A stretch of DNA of 64,000 bases from Sphaerotilus uruguayifluvii (GTDB lineage Bacteria; Pseudomonadota; Gammaproteobacteria; Burkholderiales; Burkholderiaceae_C), in NCBI RefSeq assembly GCF_013294065.1, contig NZ_JABSNM010000008.1, forward strand, positions 174,351 to 238,350, written 5' to 3'. Position numbers and translations under genes: made by a program. Shown one piece after another: positions 50,731 to 59,647 of this stretch; the stretch's first letter is position 1; each line of letters starts with the position of its first letter. The notes under the pieces were generated by a model. That model was not told where the DNA came from and did no database searches. It saw only the letters and a program-made list of their open reading frames with translations.

Positions 50731-51102
50731 CTATATATTGAGCTGATAGCCGCGCGCTAAAGCCAGGTTTGCGTAGCTTCCATCTGTGTAACTCAGGACC
50801 GGGACAGACATCCCTGCAATCTTGAATCCTCGATGTCTGGTTGGTCCATAAACTGCGAGAATATTTGCTTTATCGACTTGATCAATGACGCCAATAACGA
50901 AGCCCTGTGGCACCGCCGTTGCGGACCATGTCCCTACCGTAGATGCATCCATCCATTCGCAGAACAGTTTGTATGGCGTTGGTAAATTGTTTCCGTTCTT
51001 GTCCAGCCTCAGTGAGGGAGGGAGCATCGACGACACAACCGCTCCAAAAATTGTCGCCGATGGGTTCGTGCCGATGAATTTATTCCAGACTCGAATGTGC
51101 AT
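50731..51102 (-). CDS. Orphan AT-rich gene, 123-residue hypothetical protein
   Basis: I do not recognise this 123-residue protein. It starts MHIRVWNKFIGTNPSATIFG, has alternating hydrophobic and polar segments suggesting a beta-rich globular fold (GFVIGVIDQVDKANILAVYG), and no signal peptide, membrane helix or Cys pattern. AGGAG lies 9 bases before the ATG, so expression is plausible. Composition is well below host GC. The second islet gene follows on the same strand. Confidence 0.55.
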   Translation of the reverse strand: MHIRVWNKFIGTNPSATIFGAVVSSMLPPSLRLDKNGNNLPTPYKLFCEWMDASTVGTWSATAVPQGFVIGVIDQVDKANILAVYGPTRHRGFKIAGMSVPVLSYTDGSYANLALARGYQLNI

Positions 51103-51295
51103 CGTATGGCGCTCCTGAAATTATTTGCAATCGCTGCTGACCCTGCAAATTTAGTTGTGTTTTGATGCCTGAAATTTTATTTCAAATTGGGCGGCAGGGT
51201 TCGACGTTGACGCCGTCGTTGTAATGGCGGTTGGCAATGGTGATCGCGAGAATTTTTTGTGGCCCTGTGAAGCTGCGCAGGATGTGATGAATTTA

Positions 51296-51343
51296 TCACA
51301 TCGGCCGCTGCTCCAGCGCCGGCAGCCGAATGCGGATTTCGGC
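51296..51343 (-). pseudogene. Ghost of a nitrilase 3' end
   Basis: Read on the minus strand this encodes AEIRIRLPALEQRPM and a stop, against AEIRTRLPALEHRRL and a stop at the end of the nitrilase gene 51679-52503. At DNA level 20 bases are identical (51309-51328 and 51692-51711) and the next 15 differ at four positions. It is a remnant of a second or replaced nitrilase copy in direct orientation, 383 bp from the intact one. Confidence 0.65.
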
Positions 51344-51374
51344 CGCCACCAGCCCGAGCAGCCAGCCCCCAAGC

Positions 51375-51545
51375 TCAGCAGTTGCCCTTCTTGGCCTGAC
51401 CCGGAGGGCAGAACTTGCCCTGACCGCCGCCGCCGCCCGAGTCGTGCCGGCCGGCCGGGTCGATGACGACGGAGCCGGCGGGCGTGTAGACCGCGCAGCC
51501 GGTGAGGGTCGAGGCGAGGAGCGCCAGGGCGATCAGTGCTTTCAT
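51375..51545 (-). CDS. Small lipoprotein with C-terminal CPPGQAKKGNC motif
   Basis: This 56-codon gene encodes a signal sequence (KALIALALLASTLTGC, lipobox LTGC with the lipidated Cys17), a short stretch VYTPAGSVVIDPAGRHD, a Gly run and the tail KFCPPGQAKKGNC. From memory, the CPPGQAKKGxC tail with its two Cys residues recurs in small exported proteins of proteobacteria; no function is known to me. AGAAAGG stands upstream of the ATG. It should sit in the outer or inner membrane facing the periplasm. It lies between the nitrilase gene and the nitrilase ghost. Confidence 0.75.
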   Translation of the reverse strand: MKALIALALLASTLTGCAVYTPAGSVVIDPAGRHDSGGGGGQGKFCPPGQAKKGNC

Positions 51546-51678
51546 GGAATGGGCCTTTCTGTGACGTAGGAAATGGACCCGCCCAGTCTAGGCGCGCGGT
51601 GTGCGGCAGGCCGGACGCGGCTTTTCATTCGCCCGCGTTCGGGGGCGTATTTGGCGGATCCGCGGCCCGGCCGGCCGG

Positions 51679-52503
51679 TCAGAGCCGCCGATGCTCCAGC
51701 GCCGGCAGCCGGGTGCGAATCTCGGCGGTGCGCTGCTCGTCCAGCGTGGCGACGACGATGCCTTCGCCCTCGGGGAGTTCGGCGACGATCTGGCCCCAGG
51801 GGTCGACGATCATCGAGTGGCCCCAGGTGCGGCGGCCGTTCTCGTGCTGGCCGCCCTGCGCGCTGGCCAGCAGCCAGCACTGGTTTTCCACCGCGCGGGC
51901 GCGCAGCAGCAGTTCCCAGTGCGCCTGGCCGGTGGGCCAGGTGAAGGCGGCGGTGACCACCATCAGGCTGCACGGCGGGCTGGCGAGCTGGCGGTACAGC
52001 TCGGGGAAGCGCAGGTCGTAGCAGATGGTGATGCCGGTGCGGTGCGCGCGGCCGTCGCGGGCGGTGATGTCCAGCGCCAGCGGGGCGTGGCCGGCGCGCA
52101 GCGTCGCGGCCTCGTCGTGGCGGCGCTCGCCGTCGTCGAAGCGGAACAGATGGATCTTGTCGTAGCGCCCGGCGCGCCGGCCCTCGGGGTCGAAGACCAG
52201 CGTGGTGTTGGTGGCGTGATCGGCGTCGCCCGGCACCGCCAGCGGCAGCGAGCCCGCCACCAGCCAGACCCGGTGGCGCGCCGCGATCTGCGCCAGCCGG
52301 CGCTGGATCGGCCCGTTGCCGTCGGGCTCGGCGATGGCCAGCTTGTCGCGGTCGCGCAGGCCCATCAGGCAGAAGTATTCCGGCAGCGCCACCAGCTCGG
52401 CACCCTGCGCGGCAGCCTCGGCCACCCGCGCCTCGGCGCGGTCGAGGTTCTTGTCCGGGCGCGGGCCCGAGACCATCTGGACGGCGGCGATCTTCATGCT
52501 CAT
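51679..52503 (-). CDS. Carbon-nitrogen hydrolase (Nit1/NitFhit-type amidase)
   Basis: This 274-residue protein is a nitrilase-superfamily amidase. The triad is visible: Glu in LVALPEYFCLMG (near 42), Lys in GRYDKIHLF (near 115) and Cys in TGITICYDLRFPELYR (near 155). The context resembles deaminated-glutathione amidase (Nit1) and omega-amidase relatives. Its ATG overlaps the YhdP stop as ATGA (52500-52503), so it is translationally coupled to that gene. A 15-codon ghost of its 3' end lies 383 bp downstream. Confidence 0.93.
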   Translation of the reverse strand: MSMKIAAVQMVSGPRPDKNLDRAEARVAEAAAQGAELVALPEYFCLMGLRDRDKLAIAEPDGNGPIQRRLAQIAARHRVWLVAGSLPLAVPGDADHATNTTLVFDPEGRRAGRYDKIHLFRFDDGERRHDEAATLRAGHAPLALDITARDGRAHRTGITICYDLRFPELYRQLASPPCSLMVVTAAFTWPTGQAHWELLLRARAVENQCWLLASAQGGQHENGRRTWGHSMIVDPWGQIVAELPEGEGIVVATLDEQRTAEIRTRLPALEHRRL

Positions 52504-55500
52504 GGCGTGCTCCTCTTCTCCTGCGCGGGCTCGGGCTCGGCGCCCTGGTCGGGGCGGGGGCGGGCGCCGGTGCTGCGGTCGACGCTGGTCACGTCCGGCG
52601 TGTCCCAGCGTCCGGTGATGCGGAACTCGCGGGTGGCGACATCGGCCAGCGGGCCCTTCAGCACCATCTGCGTCAGCAGCGTGCCCAGGCCGACGGCCGG
52701 ATTGATCACCGCATAGGCCAGCGAGGCCGCGCCGGCATTGAGGTCGGGCACGACCCAGACGTGCAGGTTCTGCGTCTCCTGCGCCAGGCTGGTGCTGCCC
52801 TCGGTCAGGATCATCGCCTGCAGACCGCGGATGCGCAGGTTGCGCGTGCTCGCCAGCCCCTGGCGGATCGAGACGTCGCCGTCGATGTGGTCGAAGCCGA
52901 AGCCGCGCTGGAACAGGTCGCGGAAGTCGAGCAGGAAGCGCCGCGGCAGCGACTGCAGGCTCAGCACGCCCAGCAGCCGCCCGGCGCCCGGATCGGCCTG
53001 CGGGAAGCGCCCCTGGTCCAGATCCAGCCGCAGGTGGCCGCCGAGCCGCGCGGTGGCGTAGTCGGTCGGCGTGCCGGGCCACTGGATCTGGCCGCCGAGG
53101 TGGCCGCGCCCGCCCTGCATCTGCCCCGGCCAGCCCAGCGCGTCGAGCAGCGCGCCGCCGTCGTCCAGGTCGAGCCGGAAGGTCATGCGCGTCTGGCCGG
53201 CCGGATCGCCCGCCGCCGCCTCGGCCGGCAGCCACAGCCCGACCGCCTCCAGGCGCGCCTCCGGCCGGATCAGCGCCAGCCGGCCGATCTGCCAGCCGCC
53301 GCCCGGACGCGGGCCGGCCTTCATCTCCAGCCGGCCGAGCGGCTTGCCGGCGAACTCGACCGCCTCGGCCTGGATGTCGAGCTGCGGCAGGCGCTGCACC
53401 GCCGCGCCGGTGTCGGCATCGACCGTGCCGGCGCGGGTCAGCGTCGCGGGCAGCGGCTCGCCGGCCGCGCGCGGCATCAGCATCAGCCGCGCCAGCCGCG
53501 CCCGCAGCGCCGCCGGCCGGCCGGGCGCGGCCTCGGTGTAGTCGGCCTCGCCGTCGATCTGGTCGGCCGTCAGGCGCAGCTGCCAGCGGTCGGCGCGGGT
53601 GACGTCGCGCTGCAGCGCCGCGTCGACCCGGTCGAGCTGGCGCCCGCCCAGCGTCAGCGCCGCGGTGCGCAGCCGCAGCCGCGTCGGCAGGTGGCTCGCG
53701 GCGACGGGCGAGGCGGGCGAGGGCGGCGGCACGGCGGCGGCCGCGGCCGTCGGCGGCGCGGAGAGCGCGCGCCAGTCGGCCGGCGCCTCCTGGTCGAACC
53801 ACTGCTGCCAGCGGTCGAGCGACAGCGCCGGCAGCGCCAGCACCGCGTCGACGCCGCGCGCCGGGCCGTCGGGGTCGCCGTCGGCCGGCGTCGGCGAGCC
53901 CAGCGCGAGGCGCCCGCGCAGCACCCGCCCGCTCTCGGCCTCGCGCAGATAGGCCACGCGCAGCAGCGGCTGCGCCGCCGGGCCGGTCTCGACGCGCAGC
54001 CGCTCGGTGCCGGCGCCGGTGCCGCTGTCGCCCGGCTCGAGCCGCACCCGCAGCGCCATCGGCTGCGCGGCCGGCTTGTCCAGCGGCGCCGGCAGCCGCG
54101 AGGCCAGGCCGACGAGCTCGCTGTCGATCGCCAGCCGCGTGCCCAGCCGGCCCAGGCCGAGCTCGATGCGGTAGTCGGCCTGGCCGTCGAAGGGCTGCAG
54201 CAGCGTGCGCAGCACCGCCGGCTCGTCGAGCGCGCGCAGCCCGGCGGCGCTGGCGCGCCCCTGGCCGCTCAGGCGCATCTGGCCGTCCTCGCCGAGGCGG
54301 CCGGCGAACTGCAGCGGCCCGCCGGCGACCTGCGCGCGCGCCTCGTCGACCGCGAAGTCGCGCTCGCTGAAGGCGAGGCTGCCGTGCAGCTGCGTCAGCT
54401 CCGGCGTGTCCGGGCGCATGCGCAGCCGCGCGTCCTGCAGCTCGACGCGGCCCTTCAGCGTGGTGCGCGCGGCATCGAGCACCGGGATCTCCAGCTGCAG
54501 CGCCAGGCGGGCGTCGCCGGCGGCCTGCACCGGCGCGAACAGGTCGCCCAGCCAGCCGTCGACCGGGCTGTCGACCAGGTAGCGCACCACGTCGCCGGCC
54601 GGGCCGTGGCCGCGGCCGGACAGGCGCAGCACCGGGTCGTGCAGGAAGTCGGCGATGCCGCCCTCGACCTCGTGCAGCGCGAAGCGGCCGCTGCCGGTGC
54701 GCCCGAGCCGGGCCTCGATCTCGCCCAGCGTCAGCCGGTTGCCGTCGATGCGAAGCTGGCCGGACGCGTCGGTGAAGGCGGGCCAGCGGCTGCCGGGCAC
54801 CGAGTCGAAGGCGACGCCGTCGAAGCGGCCCTCGATCAGGAAGCGTCCCGGCTCGTCGCGGCCGGTGTAGGGAAAGTCGAGCACGTCGCCGCGCACCTGC
54901 GAGCGCACCGCGCGTGCATGGCCCGAGCGCAGCGCGCCGGCCAGGTAATGGCGCACCGGCGCGCCGATGCCCAGCGGCAGGTAGCGGTGCACCCGGTCGG
55001 CGCGCAGCGTCTCGACCCGCGCGTCCAGGTCGAGGTGGCCGGGCAGCCAGCCGCCGCGGCCGAAGCGCTCGCCCTCGGGCGGGCCGCTCTTCCAGCGGCC
55101 GGTGAACTGGCCCTGGCCGTCGGCGGTGGCGAAGCGCGCCTGGCGCACCTCGACCTCGATGGCCGGCCGCGCCGCCGGCGCGCTGCGCCGCAGCGACCAG
55201 CGCACGTCGGCCTGCAGCCGCCGCACCGGCACGCGCGGCTCGTCGAACACGCCGGGAAACTCCAGCGCGCCGTCCTCGCCCATGCGCACGCCGGCGCGCC
55301 CGCCGCGCTCGGTGGCGTCGAAGTCGACCTGCGCGCCGTGCAGGCCCGGGCGCCCCGGCGTGGCGCTGCGCTCGAGCTGCTCGGTGGCCGGCTCGGCGCT
55401 CAGCGACAGGCCCTCGGTGCGACCGCGCGCGCGCCAGTGCTCGGGCAGCTCCGCCTCGCCGCTCCATTCGTAGTGCAGCCCGATCACCTCGCCGAGCGGG

Positions 55501-56789
55501 CGGGTCTCGGCGAGCAGCCGGCGCATCGGTCCGCCCAGCGGCACCGCCCGCGCCGAGCGCGCCAGCAGCGCCAGGTCCAGCCGCGAGGCCTCGAAGGTGC
55601 CGCCGTGCCACTGGCCCGGCGGGCCCTGCAGCGCCAGCGTCAGGTCGGTGGCGGGCCAGCGCGCCTGCGGCTGGCCGTCCTCGGCCGGCAGCTCGAAGGA
55701 CAGCGCGCGCGCGGTGATGCGGCTGCCGCGCTCGTCGTCATGCGCGAGCGCGAGCTGGCCGGCGATGCGCCCCAGCGCCAGCGGCGGCAGCGTGCGCGCC
55801 AGCCGCAGCGCCACCGTCTCGAGCTGCAGGTCCAGCCCGGCCTGGACCAGCTGGCCGTCGCGGACGTCGATGCGGCTGGCCAGGCGGCCGCGCCCCGCCA
55901 GCAGGTCGAAGGGCAGGTCGACATGGCGGCGCAGCCGGCTGACGTCGACCTGCGGCCAGTCGGCGCGCAGCTGGCCGGACCAGCGCTGCCAGTCGCCCGG
56001 CGAGATGCCGCGCGCCGCCGCCAGCCGCGGGCTGGCCAGATCGGCCTCGACCGAGAAGCGCCGGCCCCAGCCCTCGGGCGGCGTGGCCTGCAGCCGCGCG
56101 ACATGGCGCCGGCCGGGGTTGTCGAGCGTGATGTCGACGTCCGAGAGCTCGAGCGCGCCGGCGTCCGGGCGCATCGCGTCGATCCAGCGCAGCCGCGCGT
56201 CGTGCAGCGCGACGTGCGGCTGGCTCGCCAGCCAGTCGACCAGCGCCTGGCCGCCGCCGTCGTCGGCCTTCGGGTCGCCGCCCTCGAGCGGCCGCCCCGC
56301 CAGCAGGATGCGCCCGCCGGCATCGCGGCGCAGCTCCAGCGTCAGCGCCGACAGCTCGAGCCGGTCGAGCCGCGGCTGCCAGCCGTGCAGCGAGCGCGGC
56401 AGCAGCGAGCCGGGCGTGATCACCGCCTCGGCGCGGCCCAGCCGCAGCGCCTCGCGTCCGTCCGCGCCGCTCAGCCGCAGTCCCTCCACCCGCAGCACCG
56501 GCGCCCACAGGTCGCCCTGCACGGCGATCCGGTCGATCTTCACGTCCAGTCCGACCGCGCGTGAGGCCCATTGCACCAGCCAGGGGCGCCAGGCATCGAG
56601 GCGGGGCAGAATCCCCCATTGCAGGATCAGCCATGCCGCAAGCAGGATGATCGCCAGGCCTGCCAGCGCCGCACCGAGGCCGCGCAGCAGGCGCCGGGCC
56701 CTGCCGGCCGCGGCATGTCCCTGCGCGCCGACGTCGGTGTCGGCGGTCGGTTCGGCGGAGGCGTCGGACGATCGGGAGGGGGTGGACAT
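52500..56789 (-). CDS. YhdP family AsmA-like envelope protein
   Basis: This 1429-residue protein has one N-terminal membrane helix (ALAGLAIILLAAWLILQWG) and a very long periplasmic part of repeated amphipathic beta strands. It ends with the conserved segment of the YhdP/TIGR02099 family (RNLRIRGLQAMILTEGSTSLAQETQNLHVWVVPDLNAGAASLAYAVINPAVGLGT in part). Relatives form long beta-taco bridges that help move phospholipids to the outer membrane. The length is typical for the family. It is divergent from glnE and coupled to the nitrilase gene. Confidence 0.93.
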   Translation of the reverse strand: MSTPSRSSDASAEPTADTDVGAQGHAAAGRARRLLRGLGAALAGLAIILLAAWLILQWGILPRLDAWRPWLVQWASRAVGLDVKIDRIAVQGDLWAPVLRVEGLRLSGADGREALRLGRAEAVITPGSLLPRSLHGWQPRLDRLELSALTLELRRDAGGRILLAGRPLEGGDPKADDGGGQALVDWLASQPHVALHDARLRWIDAMRPDAGALELSDVDITLDNPGRRHVARLQATPPEGWGRRFSVEADLASPRLAAARGISPGDWQRWSGQLRADWPQVDVSRLRRHVDLPFDLLAGRGRLASRIDVRDGQLVQAGLDLQLETVALRLARTLPPLALGRIAGQLALAHDDERGSRITARALSFELPAEDGQPQARWPATDLTLALQGPPGQWHGGTFEASRLDLALLARSARAVPLGGPMRRLLAETRPLGEVIGLHYEWSGEAELPEHWRARGRTEGLSLSAEPATEQLERSATPGRPGLHGAQVDFDATERGGRAGVRMGEDGALEFPGVFDEPRVPVRRLQADVRWSLRRSAPAARPAIEVEVRQARFATADGQGQFTGRWKSGPPEGERFGRGGWLPGHLDLDARVETLRADRVHRYLPLGIGAPVRHYLAGALRSGHARAVRSQVRGDVLDFPYTGRDEPGRFLIEGRFDGVAFDSVPGSRWPAFTDASGQLRIDGNRLTLGEIEARLGRTGSGRFALHEVEGGIADFLHDPVLRLSGRGHGPAGDVVRYLVDSPVDGWLGDLFAPVQAAGDARLALQLEIPVLDAARTTLKGRVELQDARLRMRPDTPELTQLHGSLAFSERDFAVDEARAQVAGGPLQFAGRLGEDGQMRLSGQGRASAAGLRALDEPAVLRTLLQPFDGQADYRIELGLGRLGTRLAIDSELVGLASRLPAPLDKPAAQPMALRVRLEPGDSGTGAGTERLRVETGPAAQPLLRVAYLREAESGRVLRGRLALGSPTPADGDPDGPARGVDAVLALPALSLDRWQQWFDQEAPADWRALSAPPTAAAAAVPPPSPASPVAASHLPTRLRLRTAALTLGGRQLDRVDAALQRDVTRADRWQLRLTADQIDGEADYTEAAPGRPAALRARLARLMLMPRAAGEPLPATLTRAGTVDADTGAAVQRLPQLDIQAEAVEFAGKPLGRLEMKAGPRPGGGWQIGRLALIRPEARLEAVGLWLPAEAAAGDPAGQTRMTFRLDLDDGGALLDALGWPGQMQGGRGHLGGQIQWPGTPTDYATARLGGHLRLDLDQGRFPQADPGAGRLLGVLSLQSLPRRFLLDFRDLFQRGFGFDHIDGDVSIRQGLASTRNLRIRGLQAMILTEGSTSLAQETQNLHVWVVPDLNAGAASLAYAVINPAVGLGTLLTQMVLKGPLADVATREFRITGRWDTPDVTSVDRSTGARPRPDQGAEPEPAQEKRSTP

Positions 56790-56861
56790 GGACGCAGCGA
56801 GACGGACGCAGCGAGCGCAGGCGCCGGCAGGATGGAAGCAGAGAAGCTAGCACAGACCCGA

Positions 56862-59639
56862 ATGGATTCGACCGATACCCTTGCTGAAGCCGGCGACGGC
56901 ACCCTCGCCCCGCGGGCTCGCGCGGATCACAGCCGCTACGTGCAGCGCGTGCGCCGCGTGCGCGGCGACTCCCTGGCCTGGCTGCCTCCGGGCGAGCCGG
57001 TGCGCGAGACGATGGAGGCCGCGCTGCAGACCGTGCTGGCGCAGGGCCGCCCGCTGGCCGCGGCGCTGCGCATCGTGCGCCAGCTGGTGATGGAGCGCCT
57101 GGTGGTGCTCGACGTCGAGCAGCAGGCCTCGGTCGAGACCGTCACCCGCGCGATGACCGAGCTGGCCGAGGTGACGCTGGAGGCCGCGCTGGCCTTCGCC
57201 CGCGCCGAGCAGGACGAGCGCCACGGCGCGCCGCGCACCGCCGCCGGCGAGCCGATCGACTTCTGGATCGTCGGCATGGGCAAGCTCGGCGCGCGCGAGC
57301 TCAACGTCTCCTCCGACATCGACCTGGTCTATGTCTACGAGGAGGACGGCATGACCGCCGGCCGCGCCAGCGGCGCCGGCGTGATCACCGCGCACGAGTA
57401 CTTCTCGCAGGTCGCGCGCACGCTGCGCGCGCTGATCGGCGACCTGACCGAGGACGGCTTCGTCTTCCGCGTCGACCTGGCGCTGCGCCCGAACGGCAAC
57501 TCCGGCCCGCCGGTGGTCAGCCTGGCGATGCTGGAGGAGTATTTCCTGGTGCAGGGCCGCGAGTGGGAGCGCTTCGCCTGGCTCAAGAGCCGGGTGGTGG
57601 CGCCGCGCGAGGCGGTCACCTCGGGGCGGGCGAGGGCGCTGCGCGACGTGGTCACGCCCTTCGTCTACCGCCGCTACCTGGACTACGGCGTCTTCGAGGG
57701 CCTGCGCCAGCTGCACCAGAAGATCCGCGACGAGGCGATGCGCCGCGCCGCCGGCCGCCCCGAGCGCGCCAACGACGTCAAGCTCTCGCGCGGCGGCATC
57801 CGCGAGATCGAGTTCATCGTGCAGCTGCTGCAGGTGGTGCGCGGCGGCCAGTTCCCCGAGATCCGCACCCGCCCGACGCTGAAGGCGCTGCAGCGCCTGG
57901 CCACGGTCGGCCTGATCCCGCAGGACACCGCCGACCGGCTCGGCGAGGCCTACACCTTCCTGCGCCGCGTCGAGCACCGCATCCAGTACCTCGACGACCA
58001 GCAGACGCACCTGCTGCCGACGGTCGACGCCGACCTGCGCTGGATCGCCGCGTCGATGCGGCTGGCGTGCAGCGCCGAGGCCTGCGACCTGCTCGACGCG
58101 CTGTGCACGCACCGCGAGCTGGTCGCCAACGAGTTCGACGCGCTGCTGCACGAGGGCCGCAGCGCGCCGCCGCGCCCCGGCCACGGCGGCACCTGCCGCG
58201 GCTGCTCCGGCCCGCCGCCGACGCTCGACAGCCCGGCGCTGCACGACGGCCTGTCGCCGGAGCTGGCCGCGCGGCTGAAGCTGCTGGTCGACTCGCCGCG
58301 GGTGGCGCTGCTGCGCGACGAGGGCCGGGCGCGGCTGGCGAAGCTGCTGATGCGCGCGCGCCGGCTGACCCGCGACATGCCCGGCATCGGCGACACGGCG
58401 ATGCTGCGCTTCATCGACTGGCTCGAGCCGCTGCTGCGCCGCGACAGCTACCTGGCGCTGCTGGCCGAGCGCAGCGAGGTGCTCGGGCGCCTGCTGCACC
58501 TGCTGGGCCTGGCGCGCTGGCCGATGCGCTACCTGATGCAGCATCCCGGCGTCATCGACGAGCTGGCCGACGTGCGGCTGCTGGGCGAGCGCTTCGACGC
58601 GCCGGCGCTGGCGCGCGACCTGGAGGCGCGCCACCAGGCCTGGGTGCGCTCCGGCGAGGCCGACGAGGGCGAGCTGCTCGACACGCTGCGCCGCGCGCAC
58701 CATGCCGAGACCTTCCGCACGCTGGTGCGCGACGTCGAGGGCGAGATCACGGTGGAGCAGGTCGCCGACGACCTGTCGGCGCTGGCCGACGCGACGCTGG
58801 ACCTGACGCTGGACTGGGCCTGGCGCCACCTGCGCCACCGCCACCGCGAGCAGCCGCGCTTCGCGGTCATCGCCTACGGCAAGCTCGGCGGCAAGGAGCT
58901 GGGCTACGGCAGCGATCTCGACATCGTCTTCCTCTACGACGACGACGACGAGCGTGCGCCCGAGGTCTATGCCGCCTTCGCGCGCAAGGTCATCACCTGG
59001 CTGTCGCTGCGCACCGCCGCCGGCGCGCTCTACGAGATCGACACCGCGCTGCGGCCGAACGGCAACTCCGGCCTGCTCGTGACCTCGATCGAGGCCTTCG
59101 CGCGCTACCAGCAGGGCCGCGGCAGCAACACCGCCTGGACCTGGGAGCACCAGGCCATCACCCGCGCGCGCTGGTGCGCGGGCGACGCCGGGCTGGTGCC
59201 GCGCTTCGAGGAGGTGCGCCGCGCGGTGCTGACCGCGCCGCGCGACCACGAGGCGCTGCGCCGCGAGATCGCCACGATGCGCGAGCGGGTGCGCGAGGCC
59301 CATCCGGTGCGCCCGACCCGCTTCGACGTCAAGCACGGCCGCGGCGGCATGATGGACATCGAGTTCGCGGTGCAGTGGCTGGTGCTGGCGCACAGCGCCG
59401 CGCATCCCGCGCTGCAGGACGACGTCGGCAACATCGCGCTGCTGCAGCGCGCCGAGCGCGCCGGGCTGCTGCCCGAGGGCATCGGGCGCCACGCGGCCGA
59501 TGCCTACCGCGAGCTGCGCCGCGCGCAGCACCGCGCCCGGCTCGACGAGGCCTCGACCCAGTTCGAGATCGAGGCGCTGGGCGAGCTGGCGGCGCACCGC
59601 CAGGCCGGCCTGGCGCTGTGGCGCGCGGTCTTCGGCTGA
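56862..59639 (+). CDS. glnE: Glutamine synthetase adenylyltransferase/deadenylyltransferase
   Basis: This 925-residue enzyme (947 is common) has two nucleotidyltransferase halves. The N-terminal, AMP-removing half contains GMGKLGARELNVSSDIDLVYVYEE in part near 140; the C-terminal, AMP-adding half contains AYGKLGGKELGYGSDLDIVFLYDDDDE in part near 680. Both keep the D-x-D metal pair. GRGGMMDIEFAVQWL and RGGIREIEFIVQLLQ are the conserved helical motifs. It switches GlnA activity by modifying the Tyr at about residue 400 of GlnA. A further ATG at 56832 would add ten residues. It is divergent from YhdP. Confidence 0.95.
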   Translation: MDSTDTLAEAGDGTLAPRARADHSRYVQRVRRVRGDSLAWLPPGEPVRETMEAALQTVLAQGRPLAAALRIVRQLVMERLVVLDVEQQASVETVTRAMTELAEVTLEAALAFARAEQDERHGAPRTAAGEPIDFWIVGMGKLGARELNVSSDIDLVYVYEEDGMTAGRASGAGVITAHEYFSQVARTLRALIGDLTEDGFVFRVDLALRPNGNSGPPVVSLAMLEEYFLVQGREWERFAWLKSRVVAPREAVTSGRARALRDVVTPFVYRRYLDYGVFEGLRQLHQKIRDEAMRRAAGRPERANDVKLSRGGIREIEFIVQLLQVVRGGQFPEIRTRPTLKALQRLATVGLIPQDTADRLGEAYTFLRRVEHRIQYLDDQQTHLLPTVDADLRWIAASMRLACSAEACDLLDALCTHRELVANEFDALLHEGRSAPPRPGHGGTCRGCSGPPPTLDSPALHDGLSPELAARLKLLVDSPRVALLRDEGRARLAKLLMRARRLTRDMPGIGDTAMLRFIDWLEPLLRRDSYLALLAERSEVLGRLLHLLGLARWPMRYLMQHPGVIDELADVRLLGERFDAPALARDLEARHQAWVRSGEADEGELLDTLRRAHHAETFRTLVRDVEGEITVEQVADDLSALADATLDLTLDWAWRHLRHRHREQPRFAVIAYGKLGGKELGYGSDLDIVFLYDDDDERAPEVYAAFARKVITWLSLRTAAGALYEIDTALRPNGNSGLLVTSIEAFARYQQGRGSNTAWTWEHQAITRARWCAGDAGLVPRFEEVRRAVLTAPRDHEALRREIATMRERVREAHPVRPTRFDVKHGRGGMMDIEFAVQWLVLAHSAAHPALQDDVGNIALLQRAERAGLLPEGIGRHAADAYRELRRAQHRARLDEASTQFEIEALGELAAHRQAGLALWRAVFG

Positions 59640-59647
59640 GGCGGGCG

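Larger units (their letters stand above)
50190..51300. mobile_element. AT-rich accessory islet
   Basis: About 1.1 kb is far below the surrounding GC: two lines I counted (50281 and 50581) are about 37 % and 35 % GC against about 67 % nearby. It holds two orphan minus-strand genes and ends beside a duplicated fragment of the nitrilase 3' end. No transposase, integrase or terminal repeats were found, so the mode of entry is unknown. Confidence 0.6.

Noticed and set aside
50190..51300. AT-rich islet as an insertion sequence or prophage remnant
   Set aside because: No transposase, integrase, terminal inverted repeats or target duplications could be found at its borders.
51151..51372. 73-codon minus-strand open frame beside the islet
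   Set aside because: It runs across the nitrilase ghost in another frame, has no ribosome site and an odd Ser/Arg/Cys composition; not supported as a gene.
52761..56564. 1267-codon plus-strand open frame opposite YhdP
   Set aside because: Low-complexity Arg/Gln/Ala/Leu translation antisense to a well-formed AsmA-like protein; no start context or motif.
56847..59597. 916-codon minus-strand open frame opposite glnE
   Set aside because: Antisense shadow of GlnE, whose two nucleotidyltransferase halves are both recognisable on the plus strand.
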